Assembly: GCA_019136395.1 (NCBI GenBank)
Contig: JAGVUH010000019.1
Span: 1-6,960 of the forward strand
Source: Gammaproteobacteria bacterium
GTDB lineage: Bacteria; Pseudomonadota; Gammaproteobacteria; Chromatiales; Chromatiaceae
Length of the DNA stretch: 6,960 nucleotides
Direction: 5' to 3'
The notes beneath the pieces are model-generated. The model searched no databases. It had not been told where the DNA came from and saw only the letters and a program-made list of their open reading frames with translations. Shown piece after piece: positions 1 to 5,567 of this stretch. Made by a program: the position numbers and the translations under genes. The stretch's first letter is position 1; every line of letters starts with the position of its first letter.

Positions 1-462
1 GTCGTCCAGGTCCAGAGCCCGTTGGTTGAGGTTGGCCAGCTCGCGTCGCCAGCGCGGCAGGGCCTCCGCCTCGTCCCGCAACCCCTGCTCCAGGACCTGC
101 AACCGCTCCCGGGCGGTGGCGACCGCCGCCCGCTTCTGGGCTAGCAGGCCTTGAACCGTGACCAGATCGGCCCCGTCGGGCAGTTTCACCGCCGGCTCGG
201 CAGGGGTGACCGTCACCGCCAGGCGCTCGCGAATGGCGGTCGTCTGCACCGGCGCTTCGGCCAGCAGCTCATTCAGACTGCCCAGGGTCGCCTTGGCCTC
301 GGCCAGCGCGTCCAGATGCGCCAGGATCTGCCGGTAGGCGTCCGCCAGGCGCTCCTGATCCGCGGCGGCCCTAGCCCAGGCGAGGGCGAGGAGCAGCATC
401 AGGGTGCCGGCAACCCGGTGGAGGTCGAACCAGGGGCTGGCGGCGGGGAGGCGGCGCGTCAT
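1..462 (-). CDS. N-terminal part of an exported coiled-coil protein, possibly MscS/MscK-type mechanosensitive channel (3' end outside window)
   Basis: Open for 154 codons and running off the left edge in frame. The ATG at 462-460 follows GCGGAG with a 6-nt spacer, which fixes the start. Residues 1-14 hold a positive N-region (TRR). Residues ~17-34 are hydrophobic and end in an AWARAAA signal-peptidase-like site, so export or membrane insertion is expected. After residue 35 the chain is rich in Leu, Ala, Glu and Arg with heptad-like spacing (for example RLADAYRQILAHLDALAEA), broken by a short proline-rich stretch near residues 87-103, then helical again. A signal peptide followed by a long periplasmic coiled coil is how large MscK/MscM-type channels begin ('MscS porin' domain). 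No pore domain is visible here, so that identity is an inference. Other periplasmic coiled-coil proteins remain possible. It lies 54 bp downstream of the META-domain gene on the same strand and is probably cotranscribed with it. Confidence 0.7.
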   Translation of the reverse strand, partial: MTRRLPAASPWFDLHRVAGTLMLLLALAWARAAADQERLADAYRQILAHLDALAEAKATLGSLNELLAEAPVQTTAIRERLAVTVTPAEPAVKLPDGADLVTVQGLLAQKRAAVATARERLQVLEQGLRDEAEALPRWRRELANLNQRALDLDD

Positions 463-516
463 GGCATGCTCCGCGGCGAGGCTATCCGCGGCAGGGCGAT
501 CAAGCGTTATAAGCGT

Positions 517-1314
517 TCATTCCGCCCGTGCCCAGGTGGCGACCATGGCCCCATCCGCCATGCGCATCTCCAGCCGCTCGTCGCTCCTCTCTAGAGTGAC
601 CGCCCTGGGCAGGGCCTCAAGAAATGCCGCCTCCTGGGCCATCAGGCCATCCGGCTCCGCGCAGAACTTGCGGGTGCTCCTGGCGGGTCCGATGGAGACG
701 CGCTCGCCCTGGAACTCGAAGGGGGCACTGTAATGGTTGCAGCCGGCGGAGCCTTCCAATTGGCCTTCGGCGCCAAAGTGGAGGCTGATCTCCGTCCCTT
801 CGACGAGACTCACCAGGGCGCCCCGGCCGTTGTTGTAGCCCGTCGCCCGCCAGCGACTACCGATCAGGGCCTGGCCCAGCCCCGCCTCGATGGGGGTGAA
901 TTTCATGGTACCGCTGTCGAACTTCAGGTCGATGAAGAGTTGCCCGTCCTGAACAAAGACCAGGCTGACACCGCCCAACTGGGTCAGAAAGCGGTCCCCC
1001 AGGGAGTCATCGCCACAGGCCATCAGGGTCGTTGGCCCGAGTTCGAGATGCAGGCGACTCTCCTCCAGGCGGTATTGAGCCTGGGCGCGGTTGCAGTCCG
1101 CCTGAATGGCCAGGGTGCCATCGGGAAGGAAACGCAATTGATATTGCTCGGGCTTGGCCGGGCGAAAGAGCGCGCCATCGTTCATCTGGGTCTGCTGCCA
1201 GGACCAGGGGGCGGCAGTCAGGGCCGCCGGCTCGACGTTCAGGGGGGCCGTCAGGCTTGGGCCCGCGCTCAGGAGGGCACAGAGACCAAGACCGAGGGTA
1301 ATGGGTATTCTCAT
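517..1314 (-). CDS. Secreted protein with two tandem META (HslJ-like) domains
   Basis: 265 codons. Residues 1-23 look like a signal peptide (MRIPITLGLGLCALLSAG, then SLTA), so the protein is probably periplasmic or outer-membrane associated. Two META/HslJ-type domains follow. Domain 1 spans about residues 36-142, with FLPDGTLAIQADCN at 62-75 and LMACGD at 97-102. Domain 2 spans about 150-262, with FGAEGQLEGSAGCN at 180-193, RKFCAEPDGLMAQE at 215-228, and a final W261. The CN cysteine and the second cysteine are 26 residues apart in both domains (C74/C100 and C192/C218), which suggests one disulfide per domain. META domains are linked to outer-membrane or stress functions such as E. coli HslJ, but no reaction is known. 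The ATG at 1314-1312 lacks a clear Shine-Dalgarno, though it is the only start that gives a signal peptide. The downstream exported coiled-coil gene begins 54 bp later and probably shares the transcript. Confidence 0.85.
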   Translation of the reverse strand: MRIPITLGLGLCALLSAGPSLTAPLNVEPAALTAAPWSWQQTQMNDGALFRPAKPEQYQLRFLPDGTLAIQADCNRAQAQYRLEESRLHLELGPTTLMACGDDSLGDRFLTQLGGVSLVFVQDGQLFIDLKFDSGTMKFTPIEAGLGQALIGSRWRATGYNNGRGALVSLVEGTEISLHFGAEGQLEGSAGCNHYSAPFEFQGERVSIGPARSTRKFCAEPDGLMAQEAAFLEALPRAVTLERSDERLEMRMADGAMVATWARAE

Positions 1315-1501
1315 GGTGCGTGACTCAGGGGAAAAAGATTGGGTAGACGCCGACCCTTACCGGCTCGCCAGGGCTTTCGGCGCCAGCACATCGTACACCC
1401 GCGGGATCGACACCGTGCGGTGACCGGAGGCGCGAAGGGACCCGATGGGGGTCTAGGCAGCTCGGACGAGGGGCATGTAGCCGTGGCTAAGCCGCGCGCG
1501 G
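1315..1501. other. Intergenic region between hsdM and the META-domain gene
   Basis: 187 bp without a supported gene. On the minus strand a bulged stem can form: 1349-1357 (gccgaccct) pairs with 1370-1381 (aggg, three unpaired bases, tcggc) around a 12-nt loop. It is followed only after about 11 nt by a five-T run, so it is at best a weak terminator candidate for the hsd operon. The META gene must find its promoter here or be read through from hsdM. No convincing -35/-10 pair was recognised. Confidence 0.4.
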
Positions 1502-3106
1502 TTATATCGGCGGCAAACCCAGCTCCCGCAGATACACGTTATGCTTCGCCGCCGCCGCGGCAATCCGCTGGTCGATCTGGACCAGTTGCGCCTGGACGGC
1601 GCCCAGGTCGATATCCGCTTCCTGCTCGGTGGTGCTGACGTAGCGGGAGATGTTCAGGTTGTAGTCATTCCGCGCGATCTCCGCCAGCGGGACGCGCCGG
1701 GAGTAGCGGTCCTCCTCCGTGCGGTACTGGTAGGTGGCGATGATCTTGTCGATGTGCGCGGGCAAGAGGTGGTTTTGCCGCTTCCCCTTCTCGAAGTGCG
1801 CGCTGGCGTTGATGAAGAGCACATCGTCCGGCTTTTTGCACTTCTTCAGCACCAGGATGCAGACCGGGATGCCGGTGGAGAAGAACAGATTGGGCGGCAA
1901 GCCGATGACCGTGTCGATGTGGCCGTCTTGCAGCAGCTTGGTGCGGATGCGGCCCTCCGCCCCGCCCCGGAAGAGCACGCCGTGGGGCAGGATGATGGCC
2001 ATCGTGCCCTCGTCGCTGAGGTAGTGGAAGCCATGCAGCACGAAGGCGAAATCGGCGGCGGATTTGGGCGCGAGGCCGTGGTTCTTGAAGCGGAAGTCCT
2101 CGCCCAGGGCCTCGGTCGGCTCCCAGCGGTAGCTGAAGGGCGGATTGGCGACCACGGCGTCGCATTTGAGCTTTTTGGCCGGGTTCATCTCGCTGAGCAG
2201 CGGCCAGTCATTGGTCAGGGAGTCGCCATGGTAGATCTCGAACTCGGTGTCCTTCAGCCCGTGCAGCAGCAGGTTCATGCGCGCCAGGTTGTAGGTGGTG
2301 ATGTTCTTCTCTTGCCCGAAGATCATGCCGATGCCCTGGGGACCCAGCTCATGGCGCACGTTCAGCAACAGGGAGGCGGACCCACAGGCGATGTCCAGGA
2401 CGCAGCTCAGGCGTTGCTTCTTGCCGTTGGCGGGCTCCTGGCTATCCAGGGCGACGATGCGCGACAGGATGGTCGAGCAGGTTTGCGGGGTATAGAACTC
2501 CCCGGCCTTCTTGCCGGAGCCGGCGGCGAACTGGCCGATCAGGTATTCATAGGCGTCACCGAGGATGTCCCGGGCCGTGGAGAACTGGGCGATGCCCTCG
2601 GCGATCTTGGCGATGATGACGCAGAGCTTCTTGTTGCGCTCGGCCGGGCTGCGGCCCAGCTTGTCGGAGTTGAGGTTGATCTCGGAGAAGAGCCCCTGGA
2701 AGCGGCTGCCGAAGGATTCGTTCTCGATGTACTGAAAGCCGCGCTCCAGGGTTTGCAGCAGCTCCGCGTCCTGGGTGCGCGCGCGCTCGTGGATGCTGCG
2801 CCAGAGATAAGCGGGGTGGATGACATAGTGCACCTTGCGGCGCATCTGCGTCTCGAAGGCGGACACGTCCGCGGCGTTGGCCATGTACCAGACTGACAGC
2901 GGCGGGCGGCGGTCCTCTGCGGCCAGGCGGGGATAATCCGGCCCCAGTTCCTTGCGCGCCGCGGCCTCGTAGTTGTCGGATAGGTAGCGCAGGAACAGGA
3001 AGGAGAGCATGTAGTCGCGGAAGTCGTCGGCGTTCATGGCGCCGCGCAGGTCGTCGGCGATGGCCCACAGGGTCTTGCCGAGCTGGTTGAGTTGTTCCTG
3101 GGTCAT
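1502..3106 (-). CDS. hsdM: Type I restriction-modification system, DNA methyltransferase (M) subunit
   Basis: 534 codons, the usual full length for HsdM. It should transfer a methyl group from S-adenosylmethionine to adenine N6 in the site chosen by HsdS. The N-terminal helical domain (residues 1-160) starts MTQEQLNQLGKTLWAIADDL and contains DFRDYMLSFLFLRYLSDNYE-type sequence at 28-47. GEFYTP at 202-207 precedes the catalytic domain. SAM-binding motif I is DIACGSAS at 238-245, where DPACGSGS is usual (Pro to Ile and second Gly to Ala). Catalytic motif IV is NPPF at 321-324. The C-terminal DYNLNISRYV (481-490) is typical of HsdM and is followed by a helical tail. The ATG shares its last bases with the TGA of the upstream 30-codon toxin remnant (ATGA overlap, 3103-3106), with a weak GAGAAAG upstream, so translational coupling is likely. 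It is last in the hsd operon and the only subunit present at normal length. Confidence 0.97.
   Translation of the reverse strand: MTQEQLNQLGKTLWAIADDLRGAMNADDFRDYMLSFLFLRYLSDNYEAAARKELGPDYPRLAAEDRRPPLSVWYMANAADVSAFETQMRRKVHYVIHPAYLWRSIHERARTQDAELLQTLERGFQYIENESFGSRFQGLFSEINLNSDKLGRSPAERNKKLCVIIAKIAEGIAQFSTARDILGDAYEYLIGQFAAGSGKKAGEFYTPQTCSTILSRIVALDSQEPANGKKQRLSCVLDIACGSASLLLNVRHELGPQGIGMIFGQEKNITTYNLARMNLLLHGLKDTEFEIYHGDSLTNDWPLLSEMNPAKKLKCDAVVANPPFSYRWEPTEALGEDFRFKNHGLAPKSAADFAFVLHGFHYLSDEGTMAIILPHGVLFRGGAEGRIRTKLLQDGHIDTVIGLPPNLFFSTGIPVCILVLKKCKKPDDVLFINASAHFEKGKRQNHLLPAHIDKIIATYQYRTEEDRYSRRVPLAEIARNDYNLNISRYVSTTEQEADIDLGAVQAQLVQIDQRIAAAAAKHNVYLRELGLPPI
3085..3106 (-). repeat. 5' end of hsdM, matched by a vestigial copy at 3493-3514
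   Basis: The first 22 bases of hsdM match 3493-3514 (minus strand) at 19 of 22 positions, both copies beginning at the ATG. The two copies flank the REPIN and the RelBE-like module as direct repeats about 408 bp apart. Confidence 0.6.
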
Positions 3107-3195
3107 TTGTAGCTTTCTCGCCGATGGAGAACCCGGCCAATCACGATCGTCTCTTCGACAATATTGATCGCACTGTTTCGCAACTCAATCCGCAT
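3103..3195 (-). pseudogene. Internally deleted RelE/ParE-family toxin, 30 codons
   Basis: A 30-codon frame with ATG at 3195-3193 and TGA at 3105-3103. The first ten residues, MRIELRNSAI, resemble the first strand of RelE/ParE toxins. The last nineteen, IVEETIVIGRVLHRRESYK, match the family's closing strand and its HRR-x-Y(K/R) ending. These toxins are normally about 80-100 residues, so roughly 55-65 central residues appear to be missing, with the reading frame kept. The ATG overlaps the end of the RelB-like antitoxin gene by 11 nt, the normal antitoxin-toxin layout, and the TGA overlaps the hsdM start (ATGA). Without the central helices and core strands it is unlikely to cut mRNA or bind gyrase. 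It may survive as a coupling cistron in front of hsdM. The assignment rests on two short motifs plus position. Confidence 0.65.
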
Positions 3196-3373
3196 GGCTA
3201 AGGTAGTCCTCGAACGACACCGACGCCTCCTGGCGCGTGGCTTGAAGCGCTTTCAAGTCTTCAAGATCCTCGACGGAGACGATTTCCAGACCATCGTCTT
3301 TAAAATGCTCCAGCCACCAGACAACCTGTTTGGCCAATCGATCGTCTTTAATGTTGATCGTGATGTGATGCAT
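3185..3373 (-). CDS. Small RelB-like antitoxin of a TA pair
   Basis: 62 codons. The N-terminus MHHITINIKDDRLAKQVVWW is a strand-helix of the kind seen in small DNA-binding antitoxins. The acidic middle (DGLEIVSVEDLEDLKALQ) and the ending SVSFEDYLSHAD are typical of antitoxins paired with RelE/ParE toxins, where the C-terminal part wraps the toxin. The frame is also open upstream to an ATG at 3514, but that extension would translate the REP-like palindromes, so the ATG at 3373-3371 is preferred. The Shine-Dalgarno is weak (TGGA, about 11 nt upstream). Its stop lies inside the start of the deleted RelE/ParE-like toxin (11-nt overlap). With the toxin broken, this would be an orphan antitoxin, possibly kept as an autoregulator or as protection against a related toxin elsewhere. 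The exact family name is uncertain. Confidence 0.75.
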   Translation of the reverse strand: MHHITINIKDDRLAKQVVWWLEHFKDDGLEIVSVEDLEDLKALQATRQEASVSFEDYLSHAD

Positions 3374-3418
3374 GGCGATGAATTCCAGATGATGAAGGTC
3401 GACCTCGGTGATCTCGGC

Positions 3419-3490
3419 GTAGGGTGCGGTGAGGAACGAACCGCACCACCACCGCGCACAGTGCGGTTCGCCGCCCTCACCGCACACTAC
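3419..3490. repeat. REPIN: two inverted REP-like palindromes with GTAG heads
   Basis: Copy 1 (plus strand, 3419-3447) reads GTAG, one base, gtgcggt (3424-3430), a nine-base loop, accgcac (3440-3446). Copy 2 (minus strand, 3490 down to 3461) reads GTAG, one base, gtgcggt, an eleven-base loop, accgcac. The loops share gagg at the left and cga at the right. As an inverted pair they also form a long nested stem, with 3424-3434 pairing 3475-3485 and 3437-3446 pairing 3461-3470, both perfect. A GTAG tetranucleotide at the 5' foot of a short imperfect hairpin is the hallmark of REP elements mobilised by RAYT (TnpA-REP) enzymes, and the inverted pair is the REPIN form. No RAYT gene lies in the window, so movement would be in trans. 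It separates the zeta module from the RelB-like gene and could form a strong mRNA hairpin inside the operon. Confidence 0.8.
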
Positions 3491-3492
3491 CA

Positions 3493-3514
3493 GGCTAAGT
3501 TGGTCCTGGGTCAT
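3493..3514 (-). other. Vestige of an hsdM 5' end (start codon and about seven codons)
   Basis: Read from the ATG at 3514-3512 the sequence encodes MTQDQLS, against MTQEQLN for real hsdM. Identity is 19 of 22 bases, with differences at the third base of GAC/GAA, a silent CTT/CTC, and AGC/AAC. The ATG overlaps the TGA of the upstream zeta-partner gene as ATGA, the arrangement expected if hsdM once directly followed that gene. Similarity ends about where the REPIN's GTAG begins. A chance match is possible because the stretch is short. Confidence 0.55.
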
Positions 3515-3723
3515 GCCTTCGTCTTTCGTGGGTTCTGCTCGCGCAGTTCGTCAGCCGTAAGATGCACTAACCGACCCTCTTGAATGACCACCAGATCGGT
3601 CTCCGTCTGAATGGCCGCTTTACGGGCCATCTCGGCCGCTCGTTGCAAGGCGGGGAAGGAGGCACGCAGATCCGGATCAGTGGCGGTGGACAGGTCAGGC
3701 GCGTTCACGGGTTTTCTCTCCAT
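3511..3723 (-). CDS. Small partner (putative antitoxin) of the zeta-like toxin
   Basis: 70 codons from ATG 3723, or 65 from the GTG at 3708-3706. The GTG has the stronger signals: GGAGAG nine bases upstream and a 4-nt GTGA overlap with the toxin's stop. The ATG has only GGA directly against it. The protein is small and soluble. It has a helical middle (residues 17-36, LRASFPALQRAAEMARKAAI) and a compact beta hairpin with TDLVVIQEGRLVHLTADEL at 42-60, a layout common in small proteins encoded just downstream of zeta-family P-loop toxins. It is inferred to bind and neutralise that toxin. No DNA-binding motif is evident. Its TGA (3513-3511) overlaps the hsdM-like vestigial ATG. Confidence 0.75.
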   Translation of the reverse strand: MERKPVNAPDLSTATDPDLRASFPALQRAAEMARKAAIQTETDLVVIQEGRLVHLTADELREQNPRKTKA

Positions 3724-4223
3724 TCCAGCAAGACGGGTTCGAGGCTGGAGTTGTCATAGTGAGCCCAAGTGTGGACTTGGGTCTTGTAGTACTGCTCGAA
3801 GTGCTGCAGCCCCGCCGCAAAGCGACGGCGAATCACCTCTTCCGGGACCTGATGCCCACCTTGGCGCACGCGCTCGGCCACTCGGGCGATGGCAGCTTCC
3901 GCGTTGAGCAGGGACAGGAAGTAAAGGCTGATGTGATACCCACGCTCACGCCATTGGGCAAGCTGCCGTAGGTATCCTTTGCCCGACAGCGTGGTCTCGA
4001 AGGCAAAGCTTTGGTCGCGCTCAACGCAGTGGCGAATCTCCTCCAACATGAGTCGACCGGCTTTGATGGCCGCCGCCTCGGGCTCGAAAGGCGACAACCC
4101 GGCAGCGATCAGATCAGCATTGATGAAGCGCGGGCACTGTGCATCCCGCGGCAGGAAGGAGCGGGCGAAGGTCGTCTTTCCTGCCCCGTTAGGGCCGGCA
4201 ATGATGATGATCTTCTTGCCCAT
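3705..4223 (-). CDS. Zeta-toxin-family P-loop kinase
   Basis: 172 codons from the ATG at 4223-4221; a GTG lies one codon upstream (4226). The N-terminal strand runs straight into a Walker A, GPNGAGKT at residues 10-17. FINAD at 33-37 carries the conserved Asp, FETTLSG at 75-81 the conserved Glu, and RVAERVRQGGHQVPEEVIRRRF at about 114-135 supplies the arginine-rich lid. This order is that of zeta/PezT-like proteins, which phosphorylate UDP-N-acetylglucosamine-type sugars and so block cell-wall synthesis. For this short proteobacterial branch the substrate is untested. All recognisable motifs are present, so it looks functional. The ATG forms a TGATG with the hsdS stop, indicating coupled translation. 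The small gene after it, joined by GTGA, is the likely antitoxin; toxin-first order is unlike epsilon-zeta and PezAT. An RNA or DNA kinase role cannot be excluded from motifs alone. Confidence 0.9.
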   Translation of the reverse strand: MGKKIIIIAGPNGAGKTTFARSFLPRDAQCPRFINADLIAAGLSPFEPEAAAIKAGRLMLEEIRHCVERDQSFAFETTLSGKGYLRQLAQWRERGYHISLYFLSLLNAEAAIARVAERVRQGGHQVPEEVIRRRFAAGLQHFEQYYKTQVHTWAHYDNSSLEPVLLEWRENP

Positions 4224-4894
4224 CACCCGATATCCACGTCTGGACTGGGGAAGAGTTGCTGCATCAGACCTTTCTTGTGGGTCTTGAGGGCGTCGAGATT
4301 GTCCGCCTGTGCGGCGATAAGGGTATCGAGGGAGGAGAGGCAGGAGGCGACTTGTTGTTGTTCTTTCTCGGTTGGTGGCAGCGGAATCTCGAATGATCGA
4401 ACTTGTGCGAAGTTTAAGCCTTGCCTATTTCCACCCGCTTGGAAACTTTCAATGTGGCTCTGCCCGCACTCTGAGATAAGGAACTGATTTAAGAAAATAG
4501 GATTCAGCGCTCGCGTCTTGACCCGAATAATACAAACGTGCTGATTAACGTTCCCTCCAGCAATACGCGAGTCAGCGATGGCGCTTCGCCCGATGGAAGC
4601 GCAGGTGATGTTGAGCAAGACATCCGATTCTTGGATTTCCGTGGAATCGAATGACTGATGCGTGTCTTCGTCAATGAAAACAATGTCGTCTAAAAGCAGT
4701 TCGCCCCAACCTACATTTTGGCTTCGCACAAAAGGTCGCCCTTCCGTTTTGTAATTCTTATTGCCACCCGTCGGCGTGATGCCGCTACCGACTTTCGTTG
4801 AGAGAGGTCCGAGCTCCTGGTGCTCCCACTCCCCCGCCTCCCGAAACTCCGGAAACCGCAACCGCGGCATCAGTCCTTTCTTCCGTTCGCTCAT
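4223..4894 (-). CDS. hsdS: Half-size type I restriction-modification specificity (S) subunit
   Basis: 223 codons against about 400-450 for a normal HsdS. It begins MSERKKGLMPRLRFPEF (residues 1-17), the usual HsdS opening. One target-recognition domain follows at about residues 24-172, with GSGITPTGG at 36-44, VLLNITCASIGRSAI at 92-106, and the domain end FEIPLPPTEKEQQ at 168-180. A single long coiled-coil conserved region comes next (residues 181-215: VASCLSSLDTLIAAQ to KKGLMQQLF). The second recognition domain and spacer helix are absent. The ATG at 4894-4892 has GGAGCGGGA upstream and overlaps the vapC stop as ATGA; the frame is open further upstream, but only inside vapC. The recognition-domain DNA (about 4390-4790) is visibly AT-richer than its neighbours, as expected for exchanged target-recognition cassettes. 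Half-S proteins can pair to give a working specificity unit, so methylation with HsdM remains possible. Confidence 0.93.
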   Translation of the reverse strand: MSERKKGLMPRLRFPEFREAGEWEHQELGPLSTKVGSGITPTGGNKNYKTEGRPFVRSQNVGWGELLLDDIVFIDEDTHQSFDSTEIQESDVLLNITCASIGRSAIADSRIAGGNVNQHVCIIRVKTRALNPIFLNQFLISECGQSHIESFQAGGNRQGLNFAQVRSFEIPLPPTEKEQQQVASCLSSLDTLIAAQADNLDALKTHKKGLMQQLFPSPDVDIG

Positions 4895-5262
4895 GATTCC
4901 CGCTCCAGTGGATTCTCGACGGCCAGAGATTCTATCCAGGCAAAATCCTTCTCGTTGGCCGTCGCCAACGATAGTTGACGCACCAGGCAACTGGCGGCAA
5001 TCAGTGCATCGCCCAATGACATCTTGCGCAACCGTCGCAGTCCGATGGCCCGTTCGACGATGCTGTCATCGATGGGAACCCGCTCCAGTTGAGCGAGGAT
5101 GGCTTCGATCGACCGCGCCTCGGCATCGCTCAGATGGCGATAGCCCAAGGTTTCCAAGCGGCTGATGACCGAGTAGTGGGTGGCGTGCTCGACCATCCAG
5201 CGCCGCAGTTGCCGACGATGGGGTTGGGTGGCGTAAATGATGAGATTGCTATCAATCAGCAT
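4891..5262 (-). CDS. vapC: VapC-type PIN-domain ribonuclease toxin
   Basis: 123 codons from the ATG at 5262-5260, preceded by GGAAGAG at a suitable distance. An upstream in-frame start would only add residues from antitoxin-coding DNA before the true MLIDSNLIIYA opening. The PIN-domain acidic residues are visible: D4 in LIDSN, E37 in SRLETLGY, D85 in MSLGDALIAA, and the closing TANEKDF (101-107) with D106. Such proteins are Mg2+-dependent ribonucleases, often cutting initiator tRNA or rRNA, and are held inactive by a cognate antitoxin. All catalytic positions are present, so it looks functional. It overlaps the upstream antitoxin by 11 nt and hsdS by 4 nt (ATGA), placing it in the hsd transcript. 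Its own RNA target is unknown. Confidence 0.92.
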   Translation of the reverse strand: MLIDSNLIIYATQPHRRQLRRWMVEHATHYSVISRLETLGYRHLSDAEARSIEAILAQLERVPIDDSIVERAIGLRRLRKMSLGDALIAASCLVRQLSLATANEKDFAWIESLAVENPLERES

Positions 5263-5524
5263 GGTCTCTTCCAGGCAGCGCGCGATCCTGACGCTGCTCA
5301 TGCTGCCAAGCGACTGGATCTTCGATTGCTCGATAGGGATCGAGCATGGCGGCCTCCTCCAGCGCTTCGGCCAAACGCTGGCGGCGAGTTGGCTCAGAGA
5401 CCTCCATAGCGCGGTGTGTTTTCACCTGCTGTTCCAGGTAAATCGCGTAGTTGAGCAGTTCGGCCTGCACCGAAGGCGGCAGAACCGCGGCATGTTGTTG
5501 AAGCTGCTGTAACAGGTTATTCAT
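5252..5524 (-). CDS. DUF2281/VapB-like antitoxin partnered with VapC
   Basis: 90 codons from the ATG at 5524-5522, with GAGGAG about 12 bases upstream. A second possible ATG at 5575 overlaps the end of the hsdR remnant but would add an unstructured leader. The N-terminal part (LLQQLQQHAAVLPPSVQAEL at residues 4-23, then LLNYAIYLEQQ) is the helix pair seen in DUF2281-type antitoxins. The C-terminal tail includes AIEDPVAWQHEQRQDRALPG (residues 67-86), the extended, tryptophan-containing segment that such antitoxins lay over the PIN toxin. It is inferred to neutralise the VapC encoded 11 nt inside its 3' end. No ribbon-helix-helix or AbrB motif is obvious, so DNA binding and autoregulation are not assured. 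Confidence 0.85.
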   Translation of the reverse strand: MNNLLQQLQQHAAVLPPSVQAELLNYAIYLEQQVKTHRAMEVSEPTRRQRLAEALEEAAMLDPYRAIEDPVAWQHEQRQDRALPGRDHAD

Positions 5525-5567
5525 CGACGCGCGACGCTCCTCAAGGGTGTGTGTTGGTGAAGATAGG

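Noticed and set aside
1331..1381. Intrinsic terminator for the hsd operon
   Set aside because: The stem is bulged and the T-run begins about 11 nt after it, so it is too weak to call.
1541..2896. Long plus-strand open frame (451 codons) opposite hsdM
   Set aside because: It is antisense to a certain gene, with composition typical of the complement of GC-rich coding DNA (Val/Asp/Gln/Gly rich) and no recognisable domain.
3419..3490. CRISPR-like array or group II intron domain V
   Set aside because: Only two copies, in opposite orientation, with no spacer pattern, and no intron catalytic core or reverse transcriptase nearby. The GTAG-headed inverted pair fits a REPIN better.
3374..3514. N-terminal extension of the RelB-like antitoxin to an ATG at 3514 (109 codons), which overlaps the upstream stop as ATGA
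   Set aside because: The extra 47 residues would be translated REP-like palindromes plus the hsdM-like stub. The antitoxin-like sequence begins at MHHITINI (3373).
4895..4990. Extension of hsdS upstream to 4990
   Set aside because: It lies wholly inside vapC in another frame. The ATG at 4894 has a good ribosome-binding site, an ATGA junction and a canonical HsdS N-terminus.
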